From NCBI RefSeq assembly GCF_016863115.1, contig NZ_BOOG01000037.1:1-64000 (forward strand): a DNA stretch of 64,000 nucleotides, written 5' to 3'. Below, in pieces: positions 56,868 through 64,000 of the stretch. The notes below the pieces were generated by a model. That model made no database searches, was not told the DNA's origin, and saw only the letters and a program-made list of their open reading frames with translations. How positions within the stretch are numbered: position 1 is the first letter of the stretch; each line of letters starts with the position of its first letter. A program made the translations under genes and the position numbers. Origin of the DNA: Sphaerimonospora thailandensis. Its GTDB lineage: Bacteria; Actinomycetota; Actinomycetes; Streptosporangiales; Streptosporangiaceae.

Positions 56868-57509
56868 TCAGACGACGAGCGAGCGGAGCAGTTCCACGTC
56901 CACGTGCCGCAGCGACGGCATGACGACCCGTCCGGCCGCCTGGGCGATCGGCAGGACGCTCGGTACGGCGACCACCGGGCAGCCGGCCGCCCTCGCCGAG
57001 GCGACCCCGTTCGGCGAGTCCTCGAGCACGACGCAGCGCGCGGGGTCGGCCGACAGCAGGCGGGTCGCCGTGAGGTACGGCTCCGGGTGGGGCTTGGTGC
57101 GGGTGACGTCGTCGGCCGTCACGATCACCTCGAAGTGCTCGCGGCCGACGAACTTGAGCACCGCGTCGGCGATCGCCCGCAGGGACGAGGTGACAAGCCC
57201 GGTGCGGATCCCGTGGTCGGCCAGCTCACGCAGCAGTTCGACCGCCCCCGGCATGGGCGCCACGCCCGCCGCCAGGCGCCGCTCCATGCCGTCCATCAGC
57301 CACGATCCGACGACGATCGGGGCCACGTCGGCCCCGGTCAGCTCCAGCATGTAGGCGATGCTCCGCTCCCACGAGCCGCCGACGAGCCGCTCCTGGTGCT
57401 CCGGCCCCCACGACCCGCCGAGACGGGTGACCACCTCGCACTCGACCTCGAACCACACCCGCTCGGTGTCGACGAGCAGACCGTCCATGTCGAACAGCAC
57501 CGCGTCCAC
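56868..57509 (-). CDS. HAD-family hydrolase (beta-phosphoglucomutase/phosphatase type)
   Basis: A 213-aa HAD phosphatase. Motif I is FDMDGLLVDTE with nucleophile and acid Asp near residues 7 and 9, motif II is VTSS, motif III Lys is in TRTKPHPEPY, and motif IV is VLEDSPNGV. The helical cap between motifs I and II marks it as subfamily I. The substrate is unknown; relatives act on sugar phosphates or nucleotides. The GTG at 57509 has AAAGGGG before it. It lies 38 nt downstream of metH. Confidence 0.9.
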   Translation of the reverse strand: MDAVLFDMDGLLVDTERVWFEVECEVVTRLGGSWGPEHQERLVGGSWERSIAYMLELTGADVAPIVVGSWLMDGMERRLAAGVAPMPGAVELLRELADHGIRTGLVTSSLRAIADAVLKFVGREHFEVIVTADDVTRTKPHPEPYLTATRLLSADPARCVVLEDSPNGVASARAAGCPVVAVPSVLPIAQAAGRVVMPSLRHVDVELLRSLVV

Positions 57510-57547
57510 GTCGCCCCTTTCCCCCGACTCCCCTAGATCTTGCCCAG

Positions 57548-60500
57548 CTAGACGTTGAAGTACTTCGCCTCCGGGTGATGGGCGACCAGCGCCGAGGTGG
57601 CCTGCTCGGGGTGGAGCTGGAACCCCTCCGACAGCTCGACGCCGATCCGCGCCGGCTCGAGCAGCCCCATGAGCTGGACCTGATCCTCGAGGTTGGGACA
57701 CGCGGGGTAACCGAAGGAGTAGCGGCAGCCGGTGATGTCGACCTTGAGCATGTCGGCCAGCGACTCCTCACCCCCGATGCCCAGCTCCGAGCGCACCCGG
57801 GCGTGCCAGTACTCCGCCAGCGCCTCGGTGAGCTGGACGGACAGCCCGTGAAGCTCCAGGTAGTCCCGGTAGGCGTCCTTCGCGAACAGTTCGGCCGTGG
57901 CCTGGCTGATCCGGTGGCCCATCGTGACGACCTGGAAGGCGACCACGTCGACCTCGCCGGACTCGCGGCGGCGGAAGAAGTCGGCCAGGCACAGGTGCCG
58001 GTCGCGGCGCTGGCGCGGGAACGTGAAGCGGGTGCGTTCTTCGCCGGCCTCGTCGAGGATGATCAGGCTGTCGCCCTCGCTCACGCAGGGGAAGTAGCCG
58101 TAGACGACGGCCGCCTCCAGCAGGTTCTCGGTCTGCAGCCGGTCCAGCCACATGCGCAGCCGCGGCCGGCCCTCGGTCTCGATGAGCTCCTCGTACGACG
58201 GCCCGTCGCCGCCCCTGGCCGCCTTCAGCCCCCACTGGCCCATGAACGTGGCCCGCTCGTCGAGGAACGCGGCGTAGTCGGCGAGCGGAATGCCCTTGAT
58301 CACCCGGTCGCCGAAGAAGGGCGGCACGGGCACCGGGTTGTCGCCGGCCACGTCCGACCGGTCCGGCAGGTCCTCGACGGCCGTACGCTTCAGCACCGCG
58401 CCCGTCTTGACCCGGCGCTCCCGTCGCGGGGGCAGCGCGGCCCCTTCCTCGCCGCGCTTGACCGCCATGAACGCGTCCATCAGCCGCAGGCCCTCGAACG
58501 CGTCTTTGGCGTAGCGCACCTCGCCCTGGAAGAGGTCGGCCAGGTCCTGCTCGACGTACGCCCTCGTGAGCGCCGCGCCGCCGAGCAGCACCGGGAATCT
58601 GCCGGCGATCCCCCGGGAGTTCATCTCCTCGAGGTTCTCCTTCATGACGACCGTCGACTTCACCAGCAGCCCGGACATGCCGACCACGTCGGCCTGCTTC
58701 TCCTCGGCCGTCTCCAGGATCGCCGACACCGGCTGCTTGATGCCGAGGTTCACCACCTCGTAGCCGTTGTTGGACAGGATGATGTCGACCAGGTTCTTGC
58801 CGATGTCGTGGACATCGCCCTTGACCGTGGCCAGCACGATCCGGCCCTTCGTGGCGCCCTCGACCCGGTCCATGTGCGGTTCCAGGTACGCCACGGCGGT
58901 CTTCATGACCTCGGCCGACTGCAGCACGAACGGGAGCTGCATCTGGCCGGAGCCGAACAGTTCGCCCACGGTCTTCATGCCGTCGAGCAGCACGTCGTTG
59001 ATGATCTCCAGGGCGGGCCGCTGGGCGAGCGCGTCGCCGAGGTCGGCCTCCAGGCCCTTGCGCTCCCCGTCGATGATCCGCCGCTTGAGCCGCTCCCACA
59101 GCGGCAGCGCGGCCAGCTCCGCCGCCTTGCCGGCCTTCATCGCCGCCGCGTCGACGCCCTCGAACAGCTCCATGAACCGCTGCAGCGGGTCGTAGCCGTC
59201 CCGGCGCCGGTCGTAGACCAGGTCGAGCGCGACCTGGCGCTGCTCGTCGGGGATCCGGGCCATTGGCAGGATCTTGGACGCGTGCACGATGGCCGAGTCG
59301 AGCCCGGCGTTGACGCACTCGTTCAGGAAGGCCGAGTTGAGCACCATGCGCGCGGCCGGGTTGAGGCCGAACGAGATGTTGGACAGGCCGAGCGTGGTCT
59401 GCACGCCCGGATAGCGGCGCTTGAGCTCGCGGATCGCCTCGATCGTCTCCAGGCCGTCGCGGCGGGTCTCCTCCTGGCCGGTGGCGATCGGGAAGGTCAG
59501 GCAGTCGACGACGATGTCCTCGACCCGCATGCCCCAGTTGCCGACGAGGTCGTCGACCAGGCGGGAGGCGATCCCGACCTTCCACTCGGCGGTGCGGGCC
59601 TGGCCCTCCTCGTCGATGGTCAGCGCGACCACGGCGGCGCCGTGCTCCCGGACCAGTCGCATGATCTTCGTGAAGCGCGAGTCGGGCCCGTCGCCGTCCT
59701 CGTAGTTCACCGAGTTGACGACCGCCCGCCCGCCGAGCATCTCCAGCCCGGCCTCCAGCACGGCCGGCTCGGTCGAGTCGATCACGATCGGCAGCGTCGA
59801 GGCGGTGGCGAAGCGGAACGCCAGCTCCTTCATGTCGGCGACGCCGTCCCTGCCGACGTAGTCGACGCACAGGTCCAGCATGTGCGCGCCGTCGCGGGCC
59901 TGCGCCCGGGCGATCTCGACGCACTCCTCGTAGTCGCCGGCCAGCATCGCCTCGCGGAACGCCTTGGAGCCGTTGGCGTTGGTCCGCTCGCCGATCGCCA
60001 GATAAGACGTGTCCTGCCGGAACGGCACGCTCTGGTAGAGGGAGGCCGCCCCCGCCTCGGGACGCGGCCGCCGTACGGTCCGGGACCGGCCGTTCACGCG
60101 CTCGACGACCTGGCGCATGTGCTCGGGGGTGGTGCCGCAGCAGCCGCCCACCAGCGCGAGCCCGTAGTCGCGCAGGAACGCGTCGTGCGCGTCGGCGAGC
60201 TCGCCGGGCGTGAGCGGGTAGTGGGCGCCGTCGGCCGTGAGCTGCGGCAGCCCGGCGTTCGGCATGCAGGACAGCGGCAGGCGCGAGTGCTTGGCGAGGT
60301 GGCGCAGGTGCTCGCTCATCTCGGTCGGCCCGGTGGCGCAGTTGAGGCCGATCAGGTCGGCGCCCAGCGGCTCGATCGAGGTCAGCGCCGCGCCGATCTC
60401 CGAGCCCAGCAGCATCGCGCCGTTGGTCTCGATGGTCACCTGCGCGATGATCGGCACGTCGCGCCCGGCGGCCTCGATCGCCCGCTTCGCGCCGACGATC

Positions 60501-61015
60501 GCGGCCTTGACCTGCAGCAGATCCTGGCAGGTCTCGATGATCAATGCGTCGGCCCCGCCCGCGATCAGCCCGGCCGCGTTGTCACGGTAGGCGTCGCGCA
60601 GGGTCGCGTACGGCAGATGCCCCAGGGTGGGGAGCTTGGTGCCTGGTCCCATCGAGCCGAGCACGAACCGGGGGTGATCGGCGGTGGACCAGGAGTCGGC
60701 CCGCTCCCGGGCGAGCCGTGCGCCGGCCTCGGAGTACTCATGGATCCGGTCGGCGATGCCGTACTCGCCGAGGGCCGCGCGGTTGGAGTTGAAGGTGTTG
60801 GTCTCGACGCAGTCGACGCCGGCCGCGAGGTAGGCGTCGTGGACGGCCCGCACGATGTCGGGACGGCTGACGTTGAGCACGTCGTTGCAGCCCTCGTGGC
60901 CCTGGAAGTCGTCGAGCGTCGGGTCGTAGGACTGCAGCATCGTCCCCATTGCCCCGTCTGCGACCAGAACTCGCTGGGACAGCACTTCTCGGAAGGACGG
61001 TCTGCTGCTGCTCAT
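57548..61015 (-). CDS. metH: cobalamin-dependent methionine synthase
   Basis: A 1155-aa enzyme transferring a methyl group from methyl-tetrahydrofolate via cobalamin to homocysteine. Four modules are visible. The homocysteine-binding barrel (1-~310) has zinc Cys226, Cys292 and Cys293 (GGCCGTT). The pterin-binding barrel spans about 335-600. The cobalamin domain (about 640-880) has the lower-ligand His736 in DVHDIGKNLV. The reactivation domain (about 900-1155) binds SAM. The length is normal. The 112-nt divergent gap to the PAC2 gene is too short for a complete cobalamin riboswitch. The position matches Rv2124c. Confidence 0.97.
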   Translation of the reverse strand: MSSSRPSFREVLSQRVLVADGAMGTMLQSYDPTLDDFQGHEGCNDVLNVSRPDIVRAVHDAYLAAGVDCVETNTFNSNRAALGEYGIADRIHEYSEAGARLARERADSWSTADHPRFVLGSMGPGTKLPTLGHLPYATLRDAYRDNAAGLIAGGADALIIETCQDLLQVKAAIVGAKRAIEAAGRDVPIIAQVTIETNGAMLLGSEIGAALTSIEPLGADLIGLNCATGPTEMSEHLRHLAKHSRLPLSCMPNAGLPQLTADGAHYPLTPGELADAHDAFLRDYGLALVGGCCGTTPEHMRQVVERVNGRSRTVRRPRPEAGAASLYQSVPFRQDTSYLAIGERTNANGSKAFREAMLAGDYEECVEIARAQARDGAHMLDLCVDYVGRDGVADMKELAFRFATASTLPIVIDSTEPAVLEAGLEMLGGRAVVNSVNYEDGDGPDSRFTKIMRLVREHGAAVVALTIDEEGQARTAEWKVGIASRLVDDLVGNWGMRVEDIVVDCLTFPIATGQEETRRDGLETIEAIRELKRRYPGVQTTLGLSNISFGLNPAARMVLNSAFLNECVNAGLDSAIVHASKILPMARIPDEQRQVALDLVYDRRRDGYDPLQRFMELFEGVDAAAMKAGKAAELAALPLWERLKRRIIDGERKGLEADLGDALAQRPALEIINDVLLDGMKTVGELFGSGQMQLPFVLQSAEVMKTAVAYLEPHMDRVEGATKGRIVLATVKGDVHDIGKNLVDIILSNNGYEVVNLGIKQPVSAILETAEEKQADVVGMSGLLVKSTVVMKENLEEMNSRGIAGRFPVLLGGAALTRAYVEQDLADLFQGEVRYAKDAFEGLRLMDAFMAVKRGEEGAALPPRRERRVKTGAVLKRTAVEDLPDRSDVAGDNPVPVPPFFGDRVIKGIPLADYAAFLDERATFMGQWGLKAARGGDGPSYEELIETEGRPRLRMWLDRLQTENLLEAAVVYGYFPCVSEGDSLIILDEAGEERTRFTFPRQRRDRHLCLADFFRRRESGEVDVVAFQVVTMGHRISQATAELFAKDAYRDYLELHGLSVQLTEALAEYWHARVRSELGIGGEESLADMLKVDITGCRYSFGYPACPNLEDQVQLMGLLEPARIGVELSEGFQLHPEQATSALVAHHPEAKYFNV

Positions 61016-61127
61016 GGGGAAAGACTATCGGCACGCCCGTCAAAGCCGCCGAACGTGCCTCCCCGCTCCCCCCAGCGAATAGTCTTGGACTTGACCATAC
61101 GTCCCGTGGGCCAGTGAGGGAGGCGGC

Positions 61128-61982
61128 GTGATCGAGCTCGAAGGGCTCCCAGAGCTCGTCGACCCGGTGCTGATCGCCGCGTTCGAAGGGTGGAACGACG
61201 CCGGCGAGGCGTCGAGCGGCGTGCTCGCTCACCTCGAGGCGGAGTGGAAGGCGACACCGCTCGTCGAGCTGGATCCGGAGGACTACTACGACTTCCAGAT
61301 GACCCGTCCCATCGTGGAGATGGGCGACGGTCTCACCCGGTCCATCACCTGGCCGACGACGCGGCTGCTGCTGGCCCGGCCGCCGGGTGCCGAGCGTGAC
61401 GTGGTGCTGCTGCGCGGCATCGAGCCCAACATGCGCTGGCGGTCGTTCTGTGCGGAGATCGTCGGCCTGTGCCAGGACCTGGGAGTGGAGTTCGCCATCC
61501 TGCTCGGCGCGCTGCTCAACGACTCCCCGCACACCCGGCCGGTGCCCATCGTGGGCTCGGTGAGCGACCCGGGCATGGCCCGCTCGCTCAACCTCGAACC
61601 GACCAAATACGAAGGCCCCACGGGCATCGTGGGCGTGCTGCAGCACACGCTCGGCCATGCCGGGCTGCGTACGGTCTCCCTGTGGGCCTCGGTCCCCCAC
61701 TACGTCGCCCAGCCGCCGAACCCGAAGGCCACGCTGGCGCTGCTGCGCCGCATCGAGGACGTCCTCGACATCCCCGTGCCGTACGGCGACCTGGCCGAGG
61801 AGGCTCGAGCCTGGGAGCACGGCGTCGATGAGCTCGCATCGCAGGACAGCGAGGTCGCCGACTACGTCAGGGAGCTGGAGGAGCGCAAGGACGCGGCCGA
61901 GCTCCCCGAGGCGAGCGGGGACGCCATCGCGGCCGAGTTCGAGCGTTACCTGCGCCGCCGCGACCGCGGCACCGACCGCTGA
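61128..61982 (+). CDS. PAC2 family protein
   Basis: A 284-aa protein of the PAC2 (proteasome assembly chaperone-like) family. It begins MIELEGLPELVDPVLIAAFEGWNDAGEASS and has GIEPNMRWRSFCAEI, GALLNDSPHTRPVPI and GPTGIVGVLQHTL. The eukaryotic relatives help assemble proteasomes. In actinobacteria the role is unproven, though the gene recurs in this neighbourhood (Rv2125). The GTG start has GGGAGGCGGC before it. It diverges from metH. Confidence 0.92.
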   Translation: MIELEGLPELVDPVLIAAFEGWNDAGEASSGVLAHLEAEWKATPLVELDPEDYYDFQMTRPIVEMGDGLTRSITWPTTRLLLARPPGAERDVVLLRGIEPNMRWRSFCAEIVGLCQDLGVEFAILLGALLNDSPHTRPVPIVGSVSDPGMARSLNLEPTKYEGPTGIVGVLQHTLGHAGLRTVSLWASVPHYVAQPPNPKATLALLRRIEDVLDIPVPYGDLAEEARAWEHGVDELASQDSEVADYVRELEERKDAAELPEASGDAIAAEFERYLRRRDRGTDR

Positions 61983-62028
61983 GCCGGCGTTTACGAAAGG
62001 TTGGCCTCCCGCCGAAGCGGGCATCGTC

Positions 62029-62058
62029 TTCTCTGTGATCGTTTTCTCTGTGATCGTC
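62029..62058. repeat. 15-bp tandem repeat upstream of the deformylase gene
   Basis: Two units of TTCTCTGTGATCGTT/C lie 20 nt before the deformylase start, in the 95-nt gap after the PAC2 gene. The repeat could be a regulatory site or a slippage duplication; no function is shown. Confidence 0.7.
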
Positions 62059-62077
62059 GTCGCCGCGGGGAGCGTGC

Positions 62078-62557
62078 ATGGCCGTCCGGCAGATCCTGAT
62101 GTTCGCCGATCCGGCGCTGCGTGCCCCGGCCGAACCCGTCACCGCCTTCGACCGGTCGCTGCGTGATCTCGTCAAGTCGCTCACCGCGACGCTGCGGGCC
62201 GGTCCCGGCCGGGCCGGGCTCGCCGCGCCGCAGATCGGGGTCCCGCTCCGGGTGATCGCCTACGCCGTCGAGGGCAGGTCGGGGCACGTGGTGAACCCGC
62301 GCCTGGAGCTTTCGGCGCGGACCGTGGTGGCCGACGAGGCGTGCCTTTCCGCGCCCGGCGTCTGGTGGCCCAGGGAGCGGTCGTTCTCCGCTGTCGCCCG
62401 TGGCAGGGACATGTACGGCAGGCCGGTGACGCTGCGGGCGATCGGCACCCTGGCCCGGGTCCTCCAGCACGAGGTCGATCACCTGGACGGTGTGCTCTTC
62501 ATCGATGATCTGCCCGCCGAGGAGCAGCAGCGCTTCCACTCCGCAATTTCTGAGTGA
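62078..62557 (+). CDS. def: peptide deformylase
   Basis: A 159-aa metalloenzyme removing the formyl group from nascent protein N-termini. All three motifs are present: GRAGLAAPQIG (44-54, with Ala for the usual GxG second residue), EACLS (metal Cys89; Ala replaces the common Gly), and QHEVDHLDG (His131, Glu132, His135). It is slightly shorter than the usual 170-180 residues and may be a secondary deformylase beside a housekeeping copy elsewhere. No fmt gene is adjacent. It may also act as a resistance-type paralogue, which cannot be judged here. Confidence 0.93.
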   Translation: MAVRQILMFADPALRAPAEPVTAFDRSLRDLVKSLTATLRAGPGRAGLAAPQIGVPLRVIAYAVEGRSGHVVNPRLELSARTVVADEACLSAPGVWWPRERSFSAVARGRDMYGRPVTLRAIGTLARVLQHEVDHLDGVLFIDDLPAEEQQRFHSAISE

Positions 62558-62722
62558 TTTATCCCGACATAGTTGCATTTCTCGTACGCCGCTTTCGCGT
62601 TTCCGAGCAATCCGGGCATTTCGCTAGACATTTCGGTCGACATGTGACCGGTTCGCGACCTGCAGGAATAGCCGGGGCGGGCGCGGGGGACTACCGATGC
62701 ATCCTCCCGACGGACCTTTCCT

Positions 62723-62729
62723 GGGAGGG
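62723..62729 (+). promoter_or_regulatory. ribosome-binding site deciding a TTG start
   Basis: GGGAGGG lies five nucleotides before TTG 62735 and supports this rare start for the amidase gene, which then begins with a complete twin-arginine signal. Confidence 0.7.
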
Positions 62730-62734
62730 CGCAT

Positions 62735-63478
62735 TTGCCAGCGATCACACGCCGGTCGTTCCTGTCGGCCGGAAGCGGAATCGCCTTGGCGGTCCTGAGC
62801 GGCGCGCGGGCCGAGGCCGGCGTGGCGGGGGCGGCGGCGGACGGGCCGTCGCGCCCCCGCATCCACACCAGGGACGAGTGGGACGCCGTCGCGCCGAAGA
62901 GCAAGGCCGTCGTGCTCGACACCCCGCCGGACCGGATCGTCATTCACCACACGGCCACGGCCAACACCACCGATCTGAGCCTCGATGCGGCCTACCGGCT
63001 CTCCCGCGCGATCCAGCGCTACCACATGCGGCACAACCGCTGGGCGGACATCGGCGAGCAGTTCACGGTCAGCAGGGGCGGCCACATCATGGAGGGCCGC
63101 AACCGGACGTTGCCCGCGATCGCCCGGGGCGGCAACGTGATGGGCGCGCAGGCCGCCGGCCACAACCGCCACACGCTCGGGATCGAGACCGAGGGCACCT
63201 ACACCGCCGAACTGCCCCCGCCCGCCCAGCTCGCCTCGCTGACCACGCTGCTGGCCTGGCTCTGCTCGACCTACCGGCTCGACCCCGAGGTCGCCATCAT
63301 CGGTCATCGCGATCTCAACAAGACCGCCTGCCCCGGTGACCGCCTCTACGCGTACCTGCCGGAACTGCGGGAGGGGGTGGCCCGCAAGCTGGGCCGCCGC
63401 CGCCCGCCGGAGGACGAGCCGCCGGACGGCGAGCCGCCCGATCCGGACGAACCCGACGACGCGCCGGACGACCGGTGA
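62735..63478 (+). CDS. Tat-exported N-acetylmuramoyl-L-alanine amidase / PGRP-type protein
   Basis: A 247-aa exported peptidoglycan hydrolase. It begins with a twin-arginine signal (TRRSFLSAGSGIALAVLSG), so it should be exported folded by the TatAC system encoded in this window. The amidase_2/PGRP domain (about 43-215) shows the zinc residues: IVIHHTATAN (His71-72), RYHMRHNRWADIGEQF and IGHRDLNKTACPGD. The last ~30 residues are an acidic Pro/Asp/Glu tail. It would cut the bond between muramic acid and the stem peptide. It converges on mshC with a 46-nt gap. Confidence 0.92.
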   Translation: MPAITRRSFLSAGSGIALAVLSGARAEAGVAGAAADGPSRPRIHTRDEWDAVAPKSKAVVLDTPPDRIVIHHTATANTTDLSLDAAYRLSRAIQRYHMRHNRWADIGEQFTVSRGGHIMEGRNRTLPAIARGGNVMGAQAAGHNRHTLGIETEGTYTAELPPPAQLASLTTLLAWLCSTYRLDPEVAIIGHRDLNKTACPGDRLYAYLPELREGVARKLGRRRPPEDEPPDGEPPDPDEPDDAPDDR

Positions 63479-63524
63479 GCGGCTCGCCGTCATCGGTCAG
63501 AGGGCACTGATCCGAGGGCACCGG

Positions 63525-64000
63525 TCAGAGGGCGATGCCGAGGAGCGCGTCGGCGGTGTCACGGACCAGTCGGGGGGCGGTGGCGTCGTCCCCCTCTGCC
63601 GCCGCCCACGCGTCGATGAGCTCGAGCGCCCCGGACGCGTCCAGGTCGTCGGCCACCCGCTCACGCACCGCGGCCAGCAGGGCCGCGCCGTCCGGCCCGG
63701 CGGACCGGGCCACCGCCGTCCGCCACCGGGCCAGCCTGGCCTCGGCCTCGGCGAGCTGTGCCGGCGTCCACTCCCAGTCGGCTCGGTAGTGGCGGGCCAG
63801 CAGCGCGAGCCGGATGGCCATCGGGTCGGCCGTCTCCCGCAACCGGGACACGAACACGAGGTTGCCCCGGGACTTCGACATCTTCTCGCCGTCGAGGCCC
63901 ACCATGCCGGCATGCACGTACGCCCGTGCGAACGGCCACTCGCCGGTGGCCACATGCCCCTCACAGGCGCCCATCTCATGGTGGGGGAAGATCAGGTCGG
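63525..64000 (-). CDS. mshC: MshC, cysteine:GlcN-Ins ligase (3' part; runs off the window)
   Basis: The C-terminal ~158 residues of a class I cysteinyl-tRNA-synthetase-like ligase. MshC joins cysteine to glucosaminyl-inositol in mycothiol synthesis. Visible are [16 protein letters not shown], the ATP-site [10 protein letters not shown] and the short helical C-terminus ending DALLGIAL. A true cysteinyl-tRNA synthetase would carry a longer anticodon-binding domain, which is absent, so MshC is preferred. Its place after metH and the PAC2 gene matches Rv2130c. The N-terminus with the HIGH-like motif lies outside the window. Confidence 0.93.
   Translation of the reverse strand, partial: DLIFPHHEMGACEGHVATGEWPFARAYVHAGMVGLDGEKMSKSRGNLVFVSRLRETADPMAIRLALLARHYRADWEWTPAQLAEAEARLARWRTAVARSAGPDGAALLAAVRERVADDLDASGALELIDAWAAAEGDDATAPRLVRDTADALLGIAL

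Noticed and set aside
57575-61117. Long open frame (about 1180 codons) antisense to metH
   Set aside because: It is an antisense shadow caused by high G+C third positions. The translation is rich in Arg, His, Gly and Gln without domain motifs, while metH on the other strand shows every catalytic motif.
61016-61127. Cobalamin riboswitch upstream of metH
   Set aside because: The divergent gap is only 112 nt and shows no B12-box-like sequence or the nested stems of the known riboswitch.
62558-62734. c-di-AMP (ydaO-type) riboswitch before the cell-wall amidase gene
   Set aside because: Such riboswitches do precede wall hydrolases in actinobacteria, but I could not recognise the conserved core in this 177-nt gap.

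Overview
The window is GC-rich, tightly packed chromosomal DNA of a mycelial-type actinobacterium. It carries a complete Pup-proteasome locus, mshC of mycothiol synthesis, many GTG/TTG starts and long antisense open frames typical of about 70% G+C. The backbone (5'-3' exonuclease, helY, tatC, tatA, pafC, pafB, pafA, prcA, prcB, pup, dop, mpa, trmI, RecB-like nuclease, metH, PAC2 protein, mshC) follows the order known from the M. tuberculosis Rv2090-Rv2130c block. Content and gene style suggest a Streptosporangiales-type genome, but I cannot fix the genus.

Region 1 (1-5.5 kb): a SpoIIE-type phosphatase, a membrane protein, a NarL-type two-component pair and a stand-alone 5' nuclease. Region 2 (5.5-28.6 kb): HelY helicase, Tat translocase TatA/TatC, the PafB/PafC DNA-damage regulators, and the pupylation and proteasome genes. 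Interspersed are a DUF3866 protein, a DUF3291 protein with a Cys-rich HTH regulator, pyrophosphatase, an FKBP lipoprotein, a Gfo/Idh-type dehydrogenase, an acyltransferase and a degenerate protein-kinase-like gene lying between pup and dop. Region 3 (28.7-32.6 kb): tandem GNAT acetyltransferase, FHA protein and site-2 protease.

Region 4 (about 32.6-46.9 kb) is the most notable: a compact single-strand biosynthetic gene cluster built around a LysW-type amino-group carrier protein (62 aa, ending EDWGE). With it are a LysX-type ligase, a LysZ-LysK fusion, a LysY/ArgC-type reductase, a split transketolase, a DegT-type aminotransferase plus a truncated relative of it, a further ATP-grasp ligase, an amidohydrolase, an MFS transporter, an NAD-dependent epimerase/dehydratase, a small ABM-type monooxygenase and an AraC-type regulator. 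Most genes are coupled by 4-nt or 8-nt stop/start overlaps. The enzyme set matches carrier-bound conversion of glutamate into a C7 diamino-dihydroxy acid, as known for azabicyclic metabolites (vazabitide, azinomycin, ficellomycin). However, no NRPS and no aziridine-forming sulfotransferase is seen, so the product may be different, perhaps a ligase-made dipeptide.

Region 5 (47-64 kb): RecB-like Fe-S nuclease, a second two-component pair, a five-gene oligopeptide-type ABC transporter operon, a membrane protein, a HAD phosphatase, cobalamin-dependent methionine synthase, PAC2 protein, peptide deformylase, a Tat-exported peptidoglycan amidase, and the 3' part of mshC running off the right edge. 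No tRNA, rRNA, CRISPR array, insertion sequence or prophage was recognised.
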